Assembly: GCF_011806575.1 (NCBI RefSeq)
Contig: NZ_JAATOO010000005.1
Coordinates: 159,699 to 223,698, forward strand
DNA: 64,000 nucleotides
Source: Vibrio hepatarius
Lineage (GTDB): Bacteria; Pseudomonadota; Gammaproteobacteria; Enterobacterales; Vibrionaceae
Direction of reading: 5' to 3'
Below are positions 20,010 through 29,445 of the stretch, piece by piece (the first letter of the stretch is position 1; each line of letters starts with the position of its first letter). The translations under genes were made by a program, and so were the position numbers. Under the pieces are notes generated by a model. The model did not search any database, was not told the origin of the DNA, and was given only the letters and a program-made list of their open reading frames with translations.

Positions 20010-20702
20010 ATGTACAACGAACTGAAGCAACGTGTGCTCGACGCCAACCTCAAACTGCCAAAGTACGGTTTAGTCACTTTCACTTGGGGCAACGTGTCCG
20101 AAATTGACCGGGAATCTGGCGTGATTGCAATTAAACCTTCTGGTGTTGAGTATGACGGCATGTGCGTAGAGCACATTGTGGTCGTGGATCTCGATGGCAA
20201 CATCGTCGAAGGCAACATGAACCCATCGAGCGACACCGCTACGCACATCGAAATCTACAAAGCGTTTCCAAACGTTGGTGGCGTGGTGCACACCCATTCA
20301 CGCAGCGCGACAATTTGGGCACAAGCGGGCATCGACATTCCGGCTCTCGGTACCACTCATGCAGATTACTTCTACGGTGACATTCCATGCACGCGCAAGT
20401 TGTCACAAGCAGAGATTGCCGAAGATTACGAAAAAAACACCGGCTTAGTGATTGTCGAAGAGTTTTGCCATCGCCGCGTCGACCCAATGGCGGTACCAAG
20501 CGTGATTGTCGCCGGTCATGCCCCATTTTCTTGGGGGAGTGATGCCGATGATGCGGTGCACAACGCGGTTGTGTTGGAAGAAGTCTCAGCGATGGCTTTA
20601 GCGACGCGTTCACTTAACAGCGGTATTAAAATTCAGCCTGAGCTTTCAGATAAGCATTACCTGCGCAAACACGGTGAAAACGCTTATTACGGGCAGAGGT
20701 AG
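20010..20702 (+). CDS. ulaF: L-ribulose-5-phosphate 4-epimerase
   Basis: 230 aa; start after GGGGGAAATC. Class-II aldolase/AraD fold: [22 protein letters not shown], and the zinc ligands in [13 protein letters not shown] (HxH) and the later [10 protein letters not shown]. It converts L-ribulose 5-phosphate to D-xylulose 5-phosphate, the last step that joins ascorbate breakdown to the pentose phosphate pathway. AraD or SgbE would look similar; the operon context decides for UlaF. Confidence 0.93.
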   Translation: MYNELKQRVLDANLKLPKYGLVTFTWGNVSEIDRESGVIAIKPSGVEYDGMCVEHIVVVDLDGNIVEGNMNPSSDTATHIEIYKAFPNVGGVVHTHSRSATIWAQAGIDIPALGTTHADYFYGDIPCTRKLSQAEIAEDYEKNTGLVIVEEFCHRRVDPMAVPSVIVAGHAPFSWGSDADDAVHNAVVLEEVSAMALATRSLNSGIKIQPELSDKHYLRKHGENAYYGQR

Positions 20703-20707
20703 CAATT

Positions 20708-21529
20708 ATGTATAAAGTGCTTGCTCTTGATCTTGATGGGACCGTACTCACCGATGACCACAGTATTCACCCTGAGGTAAAAAAGGCGATTCAAGAAGCG
20801 CAGAAAAAGTGCCATGTCGTGATCGTCACCGGGCGTCATCACACGGCTGCGCGCCCCTACTACTTTGAGCTCGGTCTTAGTACGCCGATCATCTGCTGTA
20901 ACGGCACCTATGTATACGACTACCACAATGACCGAGTACTGACACACAACTCAATCAGCAAAGACGATGCGCTGGCCTTCATTGCTTTGGCTAAAGAGTT
21001 TCAGGTCAAAATGGTGATGTACATAACCGATGCCATGACGTACTCAAACTACAACCCCATTCACTATATGGAAGCATTGGAAAACTGGGCGAAATCCGCT
21101 CCAGAACATCAAAAGCCAAAGATCTACAAAATCGACTCATTCAGCGACGAAGTCCACAACACAGAATACGTGTGGAAATTTGTGGTGGAAGGTTTACCAA
21201 GCTCTGTCGAGCGCTTGCTTGAGCATCCCTGGGTGAAAGAGAAATTTAATGGCGAACGTTCTTGGTCAAATCGCATCGACTTCGCCGCAAAAGGCAACAG
21301 CAAAGGACTCAGACTGGCAGAGTATGTCTCTGAACTGGGTTACCACCCCAACCATGTCATTGCCGTGGGCGATAACCACAACGATATCTCCATGCTCAAA
21401 TACGCGGGCTTAGGCGTTGCCATGCATAACGCAGATGAAACGGTACGAGCTCACGCCCGTTTGGTATGCGAAACCGATAACAACCATGACGGCCTTGCTC
21501 GTCTGATACGTGAAAAAATTCAAGGATAA
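20708..21529 (+). CDS. HAD-superfamily phosphatase, Cof/YidA type, inside the ula operon
   Basis: 273 aa. Motif I LALDLDGTVLTDDH (nucleophile Asp8, Asp10), motif II VIVTGRHH, a C2-type cap, and motif IV VGDNHNDISMLKYAG. Cof-type HAD enzymes dephosphorylate sugar phosphates or small phospho-metabolites. It starts 5 bases after ulaF and ends 5 bases before ulaD, so it is firmly part of the ascorbate operon, yet the well-known E. coli ula operon has no such gene. It may drain a toxic phospho-intermediate such as accumulated ascorbate or keto-gulonate phosphate; this is inference. Confidence 0.9.
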   Translation: MYKVLALDLDGTVLTDDHSIHPEVKKAIQEAQKKCHVVIVTGRHHTAARPYYFELGLSTPIICCNGTYVYDYHNDRVLTHNSISKDDALAFIALAKEFQVKMVMYITDAMTYSNYNPIHYMEALENWAKSAPEHQKPKIYKIDSFSDEVHNTEYVWKFVVEGLPSSVERLLEHPWVKEKFNGERSWSNRIDFAAKGNSKGLRLAEYVSELGYHPNHVIAVGDNHNDISMLKYAGLGVAMHNADETVRAHARLVCETDNNHDGLARLIREKIQG

Positions 21530-21534
21530 GCATC

Positions 21535-22182
21535 ATGACTAAACCAATGATTCAAATTGCGCTAGACCAAACTAACCTCACCGATGCCGTCGCAGTGGCG
21601 AGCAACGTTCATAGCTACGTCGACGTTATTGAAGTCGGCACCATCTTGGCGTTTGCAGAAGGGATGAATGCGGTATCGACCTTACGCACCAATCACCCCG
21701 ACCACATTCTTGTCTGCGATATGAAAACCACCGATGGCGGCGCGATTTTATCTCGGATGGCGTTTGAAGCCGGAGCCGATTGGATCACTGTCTCCGCCGC
21801 CGCACACATTGCAACGATTGAAGCGTGCAAGAAAGTCGCAGACGAGTTCAACGGTGAAATTCAAATCGAAATCTACGGTAACTGGACGATGGAAGACGCC
21901 AAAGCTTGGGTCGCGTTAGGCATCTCTCAGGCGATTTATCACCGCTCTCGTGACGCGGAATTAGCCGGAGTTGGCTGGACTGACGCTGACCTCAACAAAA
22001 TGCGCGCACTGTCTGACCTTGGCCTTGAGTTATCGATTACTGGCGGCATCGTGCCAGAAGATATTTGCTTATTCGAAGGCATCAAAGCAAAAACTTTCAT
22101 TGCAGGTCGCGCTCTCGCGGGTGAAAAAGGTCAAGAAACCGCAGAAGCATTAAAAGTACAGATCGACCGCTACTGGAACTGA
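21535..22182 (+). CDS. ulaD: 3-keto-L-gulonate-6-phosphate decarboxylase
   Basis: 215 aa TIM barrel of the orotidine-phosphate-decarboxylase suprafamily. Seen: IQIALDQTNL, IEVGTILAFAEG, the catalytic VCDMKTTDGG, and the phosphate-binding loop SITGGIVPED ... FIAGRALAG. It releases CO2 from 3-keto-L-gulonate 6-phosphate to give L-xylulose 5-phosphate. Tight spacing to its neighbours on both sides. Confidence 0.95.
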   Translation: MTKPMIQIALDQTNLTDAVAVASNVHSYVDVIEVGTILAFAEGMNAVSTLRTNHPDHILVCDMKTTDGGAILSRMAFEAGADWITVSAAAHIATIEACKKVADEFNGEIQIEIYGNWTMEDAKAWVALGISQAIYHRSRDAELAGVGWTDADLNKMRALSDLGLELSITGGIVPEDICLFEGIKAKTFIAGRALAGEKGQETAEALKVQIDRYWN

Positions 22183-22192
22183 AGGGGGTAAC

Positions 22193-23074
22193 ATGTATCA
22201 GAACCTACAACGCCATCGAGTGGGATTGTATGAAAAAGCGCTGCCGAGTGAATTAAGCTGGGAAGAGAAACTCAGCATAACTAAAGAGCTTGGTTTTGAC
22301 TTTCTCGAAATCTCAGTCGATGAATCTGACGAGCGCCGTCAACGCTTGGATTGGGATGACAGCACCATTTACAAACTGCGCCATCAATGCGAGCGCTACA
22401 ATATGCCCCTGCAATCGATGTGTCTGAGCGCTCACCGCAAGTTTCCATTCGGCTCGGCTGATGCAAACATTCGCCAGCAAGCGGTATTACATATGGAAAA
22501 GGCGATAGCGCTGGCGTACAAGCTGGGTATCAGAACTATCCAGTTAGCCGGTTATGACGTTTATTACGAACCAGCAAATCAAGGCACACACTTGCGCTTT
22601 ATTGACGGAATGAAGCAAGCTGCCAAGTTAGCAGAGCGCGCTGGGGTGATGTTGGCAGTCGAAATCATGGACACCAACTACCTCAACTCTTTGAGCAAGT
22701 TTGAAGTGCTCAATCGCGAGGTTAATTCTCCTTACTTCACGGCTTACCCAGACGTTGGCAACATCTCTGGCTGGAACTATGACGTGTGTACTGAGCTTCG
22801 ATTGAGCAAGCCTCACATCACTCAAATCCACCTAAAAGATACCTACCGAGTAACGCCTGAGTACCAAGGTCAGTTTCGAGACTTAGTGATTGGTGATGGC
22901 GAGGTCAACTTTGATGCGATCTTCCTTACTCTCAAAGAAATGGATTGTGTGGTGCCTTTGGTGATTGAAATGTGGGCACACGATGAAAACTGGCGCGCGC
23001 ACATTCAAACCGCCCAACAACGCTTAAACACCGCGTGTGACCATGCGGAACTACCGAGATTGTTTGCCGCTTAG
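22193..23074 (+). CDS. ulaE: L-ribulose-5-phosphate 3-epimerase (L-xylulose-5-phosphate 3-epimerase)
   Basis: 293 aa; start after AAGGGGGTAAC. Xylose-isomerase-like TIM barrel with FLEISVDESDERRQRLDW, SMCLSAHRKFPFGS, QLAGYDVYYE, the metal-binding Glu in LAVEIMDTNY, and IHLKDT. It converts L-xylulose 5-phosphate to L-ribulose 5-phosphate, completing the route with UlaD before and UlaF after. Last gene of the operon; two stem-loops follow. Confidence 0.95.
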   Translation: MYQNLQRHRVGLYEKALPSELSWEEKLSITKELGFDFLEISVDESDERRQRLDWDDSTIYKLRHQCERYNMPLQSMCLSAHRKFPFGSADANIRQQAVLHMEKAIALAYKLGIRTIQLAGYDVYYEPANQGTHLRFIDGMKQAAKLAERAGVMLAVEIMDTNYLNSLSKFEVLNREVNSPYFTAYPDVGNISGWNYDVCTELRLSKPHITQIHLKDTYRVTPEYQGQFRDLVIGDGEVNFDAIFLTLKEMDCVVPLVIEMWAHDENWRAHIQTAQQRLNTACDHAELPRLFAA

Positions 23075-23119
23075 ACGCCTATTCCTGACACTAAAAATAA
23101 CAATATTTACGCTCTCCCC

Positions 23120-23152
23120 GTGCTCTTCGTTGGAGCACTGTTTCCCCTTTTT
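23120..23152 (+). terminator. Probable terminator of the ula operon
   Basis: GTGCTC, loop TTCGTTG, GAGCAC, then TGTTTCCCCTTTTT. It lies 46 bases after the ulaE stop. Confidence 0.6.
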
Positions 23153-23158
23153 AGGAAC

Positions 23159-23189
23159 GTGCAGTTTTAACCCCCCGTAAAAGCTGCAC
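23159..23189. other. Second stem-loop after ulaE
   Basis: GTGCAGTTTTA pairs with TAAAAGCTGCAC, with a single bulged G. Possibly a back-up terminator or part of the leader of the following small gene. Confidence 0.4.
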
Positions 23190-23268
23190 TCTTTCATTTG
23201 ATAGGTTGACTTAGCTCCTTGGTTGACGCAAAGTTGCGCTTTAAAGAGATAAAACCCTGTTGAATTGA

Positions 23269-23697
23269 ATGAAATTACTCCATCTACAACTTTTCTGGTA
23301 CGAAAAACATCACACCTTATTAGAGATGGAGAATCTACCCACCCTCACTCCAGCACAAGAACAAGAACTGCGCGAGTGGGCGAAAACACGCCGTAAAATC
23401 CTCAGTTACGAAGTTCACCAACAGCCTTGGGTTAAAGTGAATGTCGACGGGTTTTCCTCTATTCTAGAACTCAAACCAAATGGCACGCTCGTCGAGAAAG
23501 ATCTGTTTAGTGAACGTGGGTTGCAAGGCTTATGGAAAGTGAACGACGGGTTTCTTTTCGTCAAAGTGATCAGCGGTGAATTTATCGTTGAATACCAAAT
23601 CGTCGGGTCTACCGAGACAAATATTCACAGCGGGATTGAGTACATTAACGGCAAAGTGAGCACTTACAGCAAATTCGTCAAAGCCGCAAACTCATAA
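23269..23697 (+). CDS. Small hypothetical protein
   Basis: Up to 142 aa; not recognised. It is hydrophilic with no signal peptide or membrane segment. The central part alternates short beta-strand-like stretches (WVKVNVDGFSSILELKPNG, FIVEYQIVGS), suggesting a small beta-rich domain. The start is uncertain: the ATG at 23269 lacks a ribosome binding site, and the ATG at 23326 (MENLPTLTPAQ) is an alternative. It lies between the ula operon and the LysR gene with no clear operon partner. Confidence 0.6.
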   Translation: MKLLHLQLFWYEKHHTLLEMENLPTLTPAQEQELREWAKTRRKILSYEVHQQPWVKVNVDGFSSILELKPNGTLVEKDLFSERGLQGLWKVNDGFLFVKVISGEFIVEYQIVGSTETNIHSGIEYINGKVSTYSKFVKAANS

Positions 23698-23757
23698 CGG
23701 GTGACGATTAGTTTCTCACTTTAAGTCATAGTTTCTTCAGCAGCTCGCCCATCATAC

Positions 23758-24639
23758 TTATTGATAGCACTCCCTAATCAGCCTGTTTAAAATTTGCATC
23801 AAAGGGCTATGTCTTTCGGTTTGTAAACAATAAAACGAATACGCAATATCAAAACTCACGCCTTGAGGGTAAGCGATGATAGAAAATTCGTCGTTTAAAT
23901 AGCGAGTTGGAGATTGAATCGCTACTTTTGAATTGGCGGCGATTTGTAGCGCCGAGCGCAGTTTATCAACTCGTACCCCGTATGAGATGTCTTCTCGATG
24001 CTTCTTTGGTAACACTTCTTGAAATCGATAACTGAACTCATTCCACCCTGATACATCAATAAAAGCAAACGGCAGCGTTTTGATTTCGTCCCAATCACCA
24101 ACCTCATATCGCTTGTGCACCGCCGCGACAATTTGGTCTACTTTGAGCGTCTTTTGATAAATATCTTTCGAGACGTGCTCATTCTGTAAATGGATGCCAC
24201 AGTCGATGTTACCTTGGATGAGGTTTTCTGCGCTATCTGGTCCCCAAGTAATAAAGTTGAGTTTCGCGAGGGGAAATAGTGCGGCTAACTTGGGATACAA
24301 TCGAGACACAATGAGATCATATTCGGGGTCAACAATCGCAATCGTAATCAGTTCTTGGTAGAGGTGTGGTTGAAACTCTATTGGCTTATTAACGACACTC
24401 ACCAACTGCAAGTAAGCCGATTCAAGCTCCTGATAGATTTGACTTAAGTAATGAGTAGGTTCAAAACCATTCTGCGTTTTTACAAACAATTGTTCAGAAA
24501 ATTCACCACGCAGTTTAGCGAGATCTTTACTCACCGCACTTTCCGATTTGCCCAGCACTTTTGCTACCGTCCGCATACTTCGGTACTTCTTCAACAGTAT
24601 CAGCGTATTAATCAGATTAAGGTTAATCCGGTTTTCCAT
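23758..24639 (-). CDS. LysR-family regulator, divergent from sulfatase genes
   Basis: 293 aa from the ATG at 24639 (AGGTATGACAAT upstream); the frame extends 35 codons further into the divergent promoter region. N-terminal helix-turn-helix (LNLINTLILLKKYRSMRTVA then KVLGKSESAVSKDLAKLRG), followed by a LysR effector domain. It starts 70 bases from the sulfatase-maturase gene, in opposite orientation, and is the likely regulator of the maturase-sulfatase pair. Confidence 0.85.
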   Translation of the reverse strand: MENRINLNLINTLILLKKYRSMRTVAKVLGKSESAVSKDLAKLRGEFSEQLFVKTQNGFEPTHYLSQIYQELESAYLQLVSVVNKPIEFQPHLYQELITIAIVDPEYDLIVSRLYPKLAALFPLAKLNFITWGPDSAENLIQGNIDCGIHLQNEHVSKDIYQKTLKVDQIVAAVHKRYEVGDWDEIKTLPFAFIDVSGWNEFSYRFQEVLPKKHREDISYGVRVDKLRSALQIAANSKVAIQSPTRYLNDEFSIIAYPQGVSFDIAYSFYCLQTERHSPLMQILNRLIRECYQ

Positions 24640-24709
24640 ATTGTCATACCTAGTATTCCAAACCTGAGTACTTTTCATAGCATACACTAATCTTATCTTT
24701 TGTACGCAG

Positions 24710-25984
24710 ATGAGAGAATTAGAAACACAAAATTTAGTGAGCATTGCATCACCTAAATTACAACTGCCGAAGCTTGAGAACGACGTTTATCGTTTTCATG
24801 CCGTGTCTAAACCCTCTGCATCGCGTTGTAATTTGGACTGTAGTTACTGCTTTTACCTGCATAAAGAATCACTGCTAGATCAAACCCCTCACGCAGGGAT
24901 GAGCGACGAAACGCTTGAGCTCTACATCAAGCAATACATCGAAGCGCAAACGGGTGATGAGGTTGTGTTCACTTGGCAAGGTGGCGAGCCTACACTAATG
25001 GGTTTAGCGTTCTTCGAAAAAGTGATCGCCTACCAAAACAAGTATAAAAAAGCCGATCAAGCCATCCTTAATGACTTACAAACCAATGGCATTTTACTCA
25101 ACGACACTTGGTGCCAGTTTCTCAAACAGCAACAATTTTTGGTGGGGATTTCCATTGATGGGCCCAAACACCTGCACGATCTTCATCGTGTCAATCGAGC
25201 AGGAAAATCATCGTTTCATAAAGTGATGGCGGCAATCGAGCTACTCAAGAAACATCAAATTCCATTCAACGCATTATGTGTTGTTAATCAAGATAACGGC
25301 ACGTTTCCTCTTGAGGTTTACCGTTTCCTGAGAGATGAAGTTCAGCCTCAGGTGATTCAGTTCATCCCTTGTGTAGAACCCAAAGACTTTACCCAGACCG
25401 CTCCTGCCAAATGGGAGAACCAAGAGCTTATCCAGATCGGCAACAAGAGCTTATCTCCTAAGGATGAAGATACTTACCTAACAGCGTGGTCAGTGGGAGC
25501 CTCTCAATGGGGAAACTTTTTAACCACCATCTGGGATGAATGGTTCAAGCACGATTTCGGACAGGTTTTCGTCGATCAGTTTGAGAATGTCATCTCGCAA
25601 ATGTTTGGCTTTGGCGCTCAGAAGTGTGTATCCGCGGAATTCTGCGGTAAAGCAGTCGCAATTGAGCACAACGGTGATATTTATTCCTGTGACCATTTTG
25701 TCTATCCCGAATACCAGCTTGGGAACATCTTTAATACCCATATGGGTGACTTAGTCTTCTCATCCAGACAGCAAATTTTTGGCAAATCAAAAACCGCGAA
25801 CTTACCGTCTGATTGCCGACAGTGCTTTTTCCTCTCCTTGTGTTTTGGTGAGTGCCCAAAAAACCGTTTCACCAAAACTTCGCAAGGGGAACCAGGATTG
25901 AACTATCTGTGCCCAGGCTTGAAAAAGTTCTACAGCAAGGTTGTCAATCACCACGCTCCACTCCAACAACGTCTACAACCCTAA
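24710..25984 (+). CDS. Anaerobic sulfatase-maturating enzyme (radical SAM, SPASM)
   Basis: 424 aa. The radical-SAM cluster motif is Cys40-x3-Cys44-x2-Cys47 (SRCNLDCSYCFYLHK), followed by TWQGGEPTLMG and LQTNGILL. The C-terminal SPASM region carries cysteines in KCVSAEFCG, DIYSCDHFVYPE, SDCRQCFFLSLCFGECPKNRF and NYLCPGLKKF for two auxiliary [4Fe-4S] clusters. anSME/AtsB enzymes oxidise a Ser or Cys of a sulfatase to formylglycine. The sulfatase gene starts 9 bases downstream and has a serine at that place, so the pair is self-consistent. Confidence 0.95.
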   Translation: MRELETQNLVSIASPKLQLPKLENDVYRFHAVSKPSASRCNLDCSYCFYLHKESLLDQTPHAGMSDETLELYIKQYIEAQTGDEVVFTWQGGEPTLMGLAFFEKVIAYQNKYKKADQAILNDLQTNGILLNDTWCQFLKQQQFLVGISIDGPKHLHDLHRVNRAGKSSFHKVMAAIELLKKHQIPFNALCVVNQDNGTFPLEVYRFLRDEVQPQVIQFIPCVEPKDFTQTAPAKWENQELIQIGNKSLSPKDEDTYLTAWSVGASQWGNFLTTIWDEWFKHDFGQVFVDQFENVISQMFGFGAQKCVSAEFCGKAVAIEHNGDIYSCDHFVYPEYQLGNIFNTHMGDLVFSSRQQIFGKSKTANLPSDCRQCFFLSLCFGECPKNRFTKTSQGEPGLNYLCPGLKKFYSKVVNHHAPLQQRLQP

Positions 25985-25993
25985 GGAACCTTT

Positions 25994-28378
25994 ATGAAAA
26001 CTAAAATAAAGCCCGTAGTCGCCCTCACCAGTCTGATTATGTCGGCCACAAGTTACGCAGCTCCCGCAAACACGATTGATCGTACCGTACTGCCTATTCA
26101 GCAAGCAGCTCAGTTTAATGGTCAAATTGGCAAAACGTTTGATCAATCAAAATCGGACTATTCACAACCTATAAAAGCTCCAGCTGGAGCACCTAACGTT
26201 GTGGTGATCATGTTGGACGATCTTGGTTTTGGTCAAGCGGGCCGATTCGGTGGTCTCATCCCTACACCAAATATCGATAAACTAGCCGCGCGCGGGGTTA
26301 CATACAATAACTTCCACACCACAGGTATCAGCTCACCAACTCGGGCAGCGTTGCTTACTGGACGCAACCACCACCAAGTTGGTTTTGGTACCATTTCAGA
26401 ACTCTCTACTGGCTTCCCTAGTTACAACTCAATTTGGCCCAAATCGGTGGCGAGTATCGCCGAGGTACTGAAAGGTAACGGCTATAGCACCAGTGCGTTT
26501 GGTAAATGGCACAACACGCCAGATTGGGAAACCTCACCAGCAGGTCCATTCCAACAATGGCCGACTGGCCTTGGCTTCCAACATTTTTATGGCTTCCAAG
26601 GTGGAGAAACCAGTCAATGGGAGCCTCAACTGTTCAACGATATTACGCCAGTTGAGCTGACCAAGAAGCCAAAAGATGGTTATCAGCTCAATGAAGATTT
26701 AGTCGACAACGCCATCAAATGGATTGACCAACAGAAATCGATTGCACCAAATAAACCCTATTTCACCTACTTTGCACCTGGCGCCGTCCACGCTCCACTT
26801 CACGCGCCAAAAGAGTGGATTGACAAGTTCAAAGGTAAATTCGACATGGGTTGGGATAAGTACCGTGAAGAAGTCTTCGCGCGTCAGAAAGAAATGGGGG
26901 TCATCCCGCAAGACACCAAGCTCACTGCTCGACCAAAAGAAATCGAAGCGTGGGATAGCTTAAGTCCAGATCAGAAAAAACTCTATGCGCGTCATATGGA
27001 AGTTTTTGCCGGATTCTTAGCGTATACCGATTATGAAGTGGGTCGTTTGATCGACAAGATTGAAAGCATGCCTGACGCCGATAACACCATGATCATGTAT
27101 ATCGTTGGGGATAATGGTGCAAGTGCAGAAGGGTCACCAACGGGCACAACGAACAACGTTATGACGCAAAATGGTGTACCAGATACGGTAGAGTCTCAGA
27201 TGAAATATATCGATGAACTCGGCAACGAAAAACACGAAAACCACTACCCAGTTGGCTGGGCATGGGCAGGCTCCACACCATTCAAATGGATGAAACGTGT
27301 ACCTTCTCACTTTGGTGGCACACGTAACGGTTTGGTCGTTTCATGGCCAGCCAAAATCAAGAATACAGGAACCATTCAAAACCAGTTCCACCATGTTGTC
27401 GATATCACACCAACCATTCTTGAGGCAGCGAAACTGCCAGCACCAACCATGGTAAACGGCGTGAAGCAGAAACCAATGGCTGGCACCAGCATGATGTACA
27501 CGTTTAACAATCCAACGGCAAAATCTCGCCGTACCGTTCAGTATTTTGAAACAGGTGGTCACCGCGCGATTTACAAAGATGGATGGGTAGCAGCCTCATT
27601 CCACGGAATCCCTTGGCAGCTAAGCGGTTCCAAAGGCTTTAAAGATTCTAAATGGGAGCTTTACAACGTCGAGGAAGACTTTTCACAAGCCGTTGATCTA
27701 GCTGATAAAATGCCAGATAAACTGCAAGAAATGATCAAAGAATTCGACAAACAGGCTAAGCGAAATGAAGTTTACCCTCTAGATGACCGCTTCGCAGAAC
27801 GCTTCACAAACCCAGAACGACCATCATTGGAAAAAGGAAGAACGAAGTTTAGCTATACAGCGAATGTGAATCGAGTTCCTGAAGGTTCAGCGCCGGATGT
27901 ATACCAACGAGACCACCGCATCGATGCATATGTAACTGTAACAGGCGGGGAAAAATCTAATGGTGTGCTGTTAGCTATGGGCGGAAGCGCTGCAGGTCTT
28001 TCATTCTACGTTGACAATGGGAAGCTGACGTACGGTTATAATTATTTTGGCAAAAACTATTATACCGTTACATCCAAAGACACTATCCCAAGTGGAGAGC
28101 TAAAACTATCAGCAGTTTACACTCAAAAACCATTCCGACGACTAAAAGAGATGACCGGAGGAACCCTTGAATTGTACGTTAATGATAAAAAAGTAGGTTC
28201 AGGTAGTATTGACAATGTTGTACCTGTACGTTTTTCAGGAACAGAAACGTTAGATATTGGCGTCGACTTAGGCGCGCCAGTAATGCCCGATTATACTGAA
28301 AAAGCGCCATTTAAGTTTAACGGTAAGATTAACAAGGTCGATATAGAAATTGCTCCAACGCAACCTCTAATTCAATAA
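25994..28378 (+). CDS. Serine-type arylsulfatase, periplasmic
   Basis: 794 aa. Signal peptide residues 1 to about 22 (VALTSLIMSATSYA, cut near Ala-Ala-Pro). The alkaline-phosphatase-like sulfatase core has Asp74-Asp75 (VVVIMLDDLGFG) as metal ligands and the formylglycine motif Ser113-Ser-Pro-Thr-Arg117 in GISSPTRAALLTGR. Having Ser instead of Cys as the precursor means it depends on a radical-SAM maturase, encoded just upstream. FGKWHNTP, VGDNGASAEG and a C-terminal jelly-roll-like region (from about 640) follow. It should hydrolyse sulfate esters in the periplasm to release sulfate; the physiological substrate (aryl or glycan sulfate) is unknown. Confidence 0.94.
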   Translation: MKTKIKPVVALTSLIMSATSYAAPANTIDRTVLPIQQAAQFNGQIGKTFDQSKSDYSQPIKAPAGAPNVVVIMLDDLGFGQAGRFGGLIPTPNIDKLAARGVTYNNFHTTGISSPTRAALLTGRNHHQVGFGTISELSTGFPSYNSIWPKSVASIAEVLKGNGYSTSAFGKWHNTPDWETSPAGPFQQWPTGLGFQHFYGFQGGETSQWEPQLFNDITPVELTKKPKDGYQLNEDLVDNAIKWIDQQKSIAPNKPYFTYFAPGAVHAPLHAPKEWIDKFKGKFDMGWDKYREEVFARQKEMGVIPQDTKLTARPKEIEAWDSLSPDQKKLYARHMEVFAGFLAYTDYEVGRLIDKIESMPDADNTMIMYIVGDNGASAEGSPTGTTNNVMTQNGVPDTVESQMKYIDELGNEKHENHYPVGWAWAGSTPFKWMKRVPSHFGGTRNGLVVSWPAKIKNTGTIQNQFHHVVDITPTILEAAKLPAPTMVNGVKQKPMAGTSMMYTFNNPTAKSRRTVQYFETGGHRAIYKDGWVAASFHGIPWQLSGSKGFKDSKWELYNVEEDFSQAVDLADKMPDKLQEMIKEFDKQAKRNEVYPLDDRFAERFTNPERPSLEKGRTKFSYTANVNRVPEGSAPDVYQRDHRIDAYVTVTGGEKSNGVLLAMGGSAAGLSFYVDNGKLTYGYNYFGKNYYTVTSKDTIPSGELKLSAVYTQKPFRRLKEMTGGTLELYVNDKKVGSGSIDNVVPVRFSGTETLDIGVDLGAPVMPDYTEKAPFKFNGKINKVDIEIAPTQPLIQ

Positions 28379-28392
28379 CTTTAGATGCAAAT

Positions 28393-28426
28393 AGTGCCAA
28401 CCTTGGGGTTGGCACTCTATTTTTTT
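28393..28426 (+). terminator. Terminator of the maturase-sulfatase operon
   Basis: AGTGCCAACC, loop TTGG, GGTTGGCACT, then CTATTTTTTT. Strong intrinsic terminator. Confidence 0.92.
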
Positions 28427-28500
28427 GGCAGTTTTTCACAATGACTCTCTCGTCCGATTTGAGACGGTGAAGTTGCTCACTAACCTAGACTTTTATCTAC

Positions 28501-29346
28501 TTAAACCATAAACGCCATAGTCACTTCAGCGGTATCTTTGACGGATTCCTCATACTCTTGGTACTCGGCGACTAGCTGGTTAATTAGAATATCAACCAGA
28601 AGCAACGCACTGACTTTAGAAGCAAAAGCACCACCAGTAAGCGGACCTTCTGGTCTTGCAGCAACCAAGATTTCATCTGATGTCGCCGACAATGGACTGT
28701 GGCGAATATTGGTCAAACTGACCACCGATGAATTCTGACTTTTCGCTCGCGACGCAGCATAAACGACATCTTTGGTTGAACCAGAACTTGAGATTGCAAA
28801 CCACAAATCGCTTGGCTTTGATTTGATTGCCCGCATCGCAGCAATGTGGCTATCTTCAAACATCGATGAGCTTTTACCAATTCGCGTCAAACGAAAGGAT
28901 AAGTAGCGGCCAACAATACTAGACGCCCCCACTCCGATACAGTTAATGTTGTCTGCTTCATGGATCATCTGGCAAATTCGGTCTATCTGCTGACGGTCAA
29001 TCAGTGTGCTGGTGTCTTGCAGACTGGTGATCGCGTTTTGAGTGGCGACATCAATACGATCGCTATTTTCTTTGGGCGTATCGCTTGCTTTTATTGTCTT
29101 TGGTTGACTGATTTCTATCGCCAACGCCATACGAAAATCTGAGTAACCTTTAAAACCCAAATCTCGACACAAACGAATGACTGTCGCTTCACTGGTCGCG
29201 GTATCTTTTGCCAACTCAGTGATCGTCATATATTGAGCATCCTCTGCGCTAGAGACAATAAAGTCAGCCACTTTCTTTAGTTTGGGGCTGAAACCTTCCA
29301 TGCCATAGCGAAGTCGAGAGAGCAGATTTTTAGGTTGTGCGTTCAT
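28501..29346 (-). CDS. MurR/RpiR-family regulator
   Basis: 281 aa from the ATG at 29346. N-terminal RpiR helix-turn-helix (MTITELAKDTATSEATVIRL then CRDLGFKGYSDFR), then a SIS sugar-isomerase domain (NINCIGVGASSIVGRYLSFR, WFAISSSGSTKDV) that binds phosphosugars. It lies 99 bases downstream of the PTS gene on the same strand. Context with a PTS and NanE suggests the inducer is an amino-sugar phosphate such as ManNAc-6-P or GlcNAc-6-P; that is inference. Confidence 0.9.
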   Translation of the reverse strand: MNAQPKNLLSRLRYGMEGFSPKLKKVADFIVSSAEDAQYMTITELAKDTATSEATVIRLCRDLGFKGYSDFRMALAIEISQPKTIKASDTPKENSDRIDVATQNAITSLQDTSTLIDRQQIDRICQMIHEADNINCIGVGASSIVGRYLSFRLTRIGKSSSMFEDSHIAAMRAIKSKPSDLWFAISSSGSTKDVVYAASRAKSQNSSVVSLTNIRHSPLSATSDEILVAARPEGPLTGGAFASKVSALLLVDILINQLVAEYQEYEESVKDTAEVTMAFMV

Positions 29347-29400
29347 AGCGTTCTTCAGTCGATAACTAACGGAGCGAGTATAACCCAATAAAATACAAAA

Positions 29401-29428
29401 AGAACAAGAACCCAGCCGAAACTGGGTT
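29401..29428 (-). terminator. Partial terminator between PTS and RpiR genes
   Basis: On the minus strand AACCCAG, loop TTTCGG, CTGGGTT, then CTTGTTCTTTTTG. The interrupted U-tract suggests incomplete termination, which would give fewer RpiR than PTS transcripts. Confidence 0.55.
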
Positions 29429-29445
29429 CATTACACAATGGGTTG

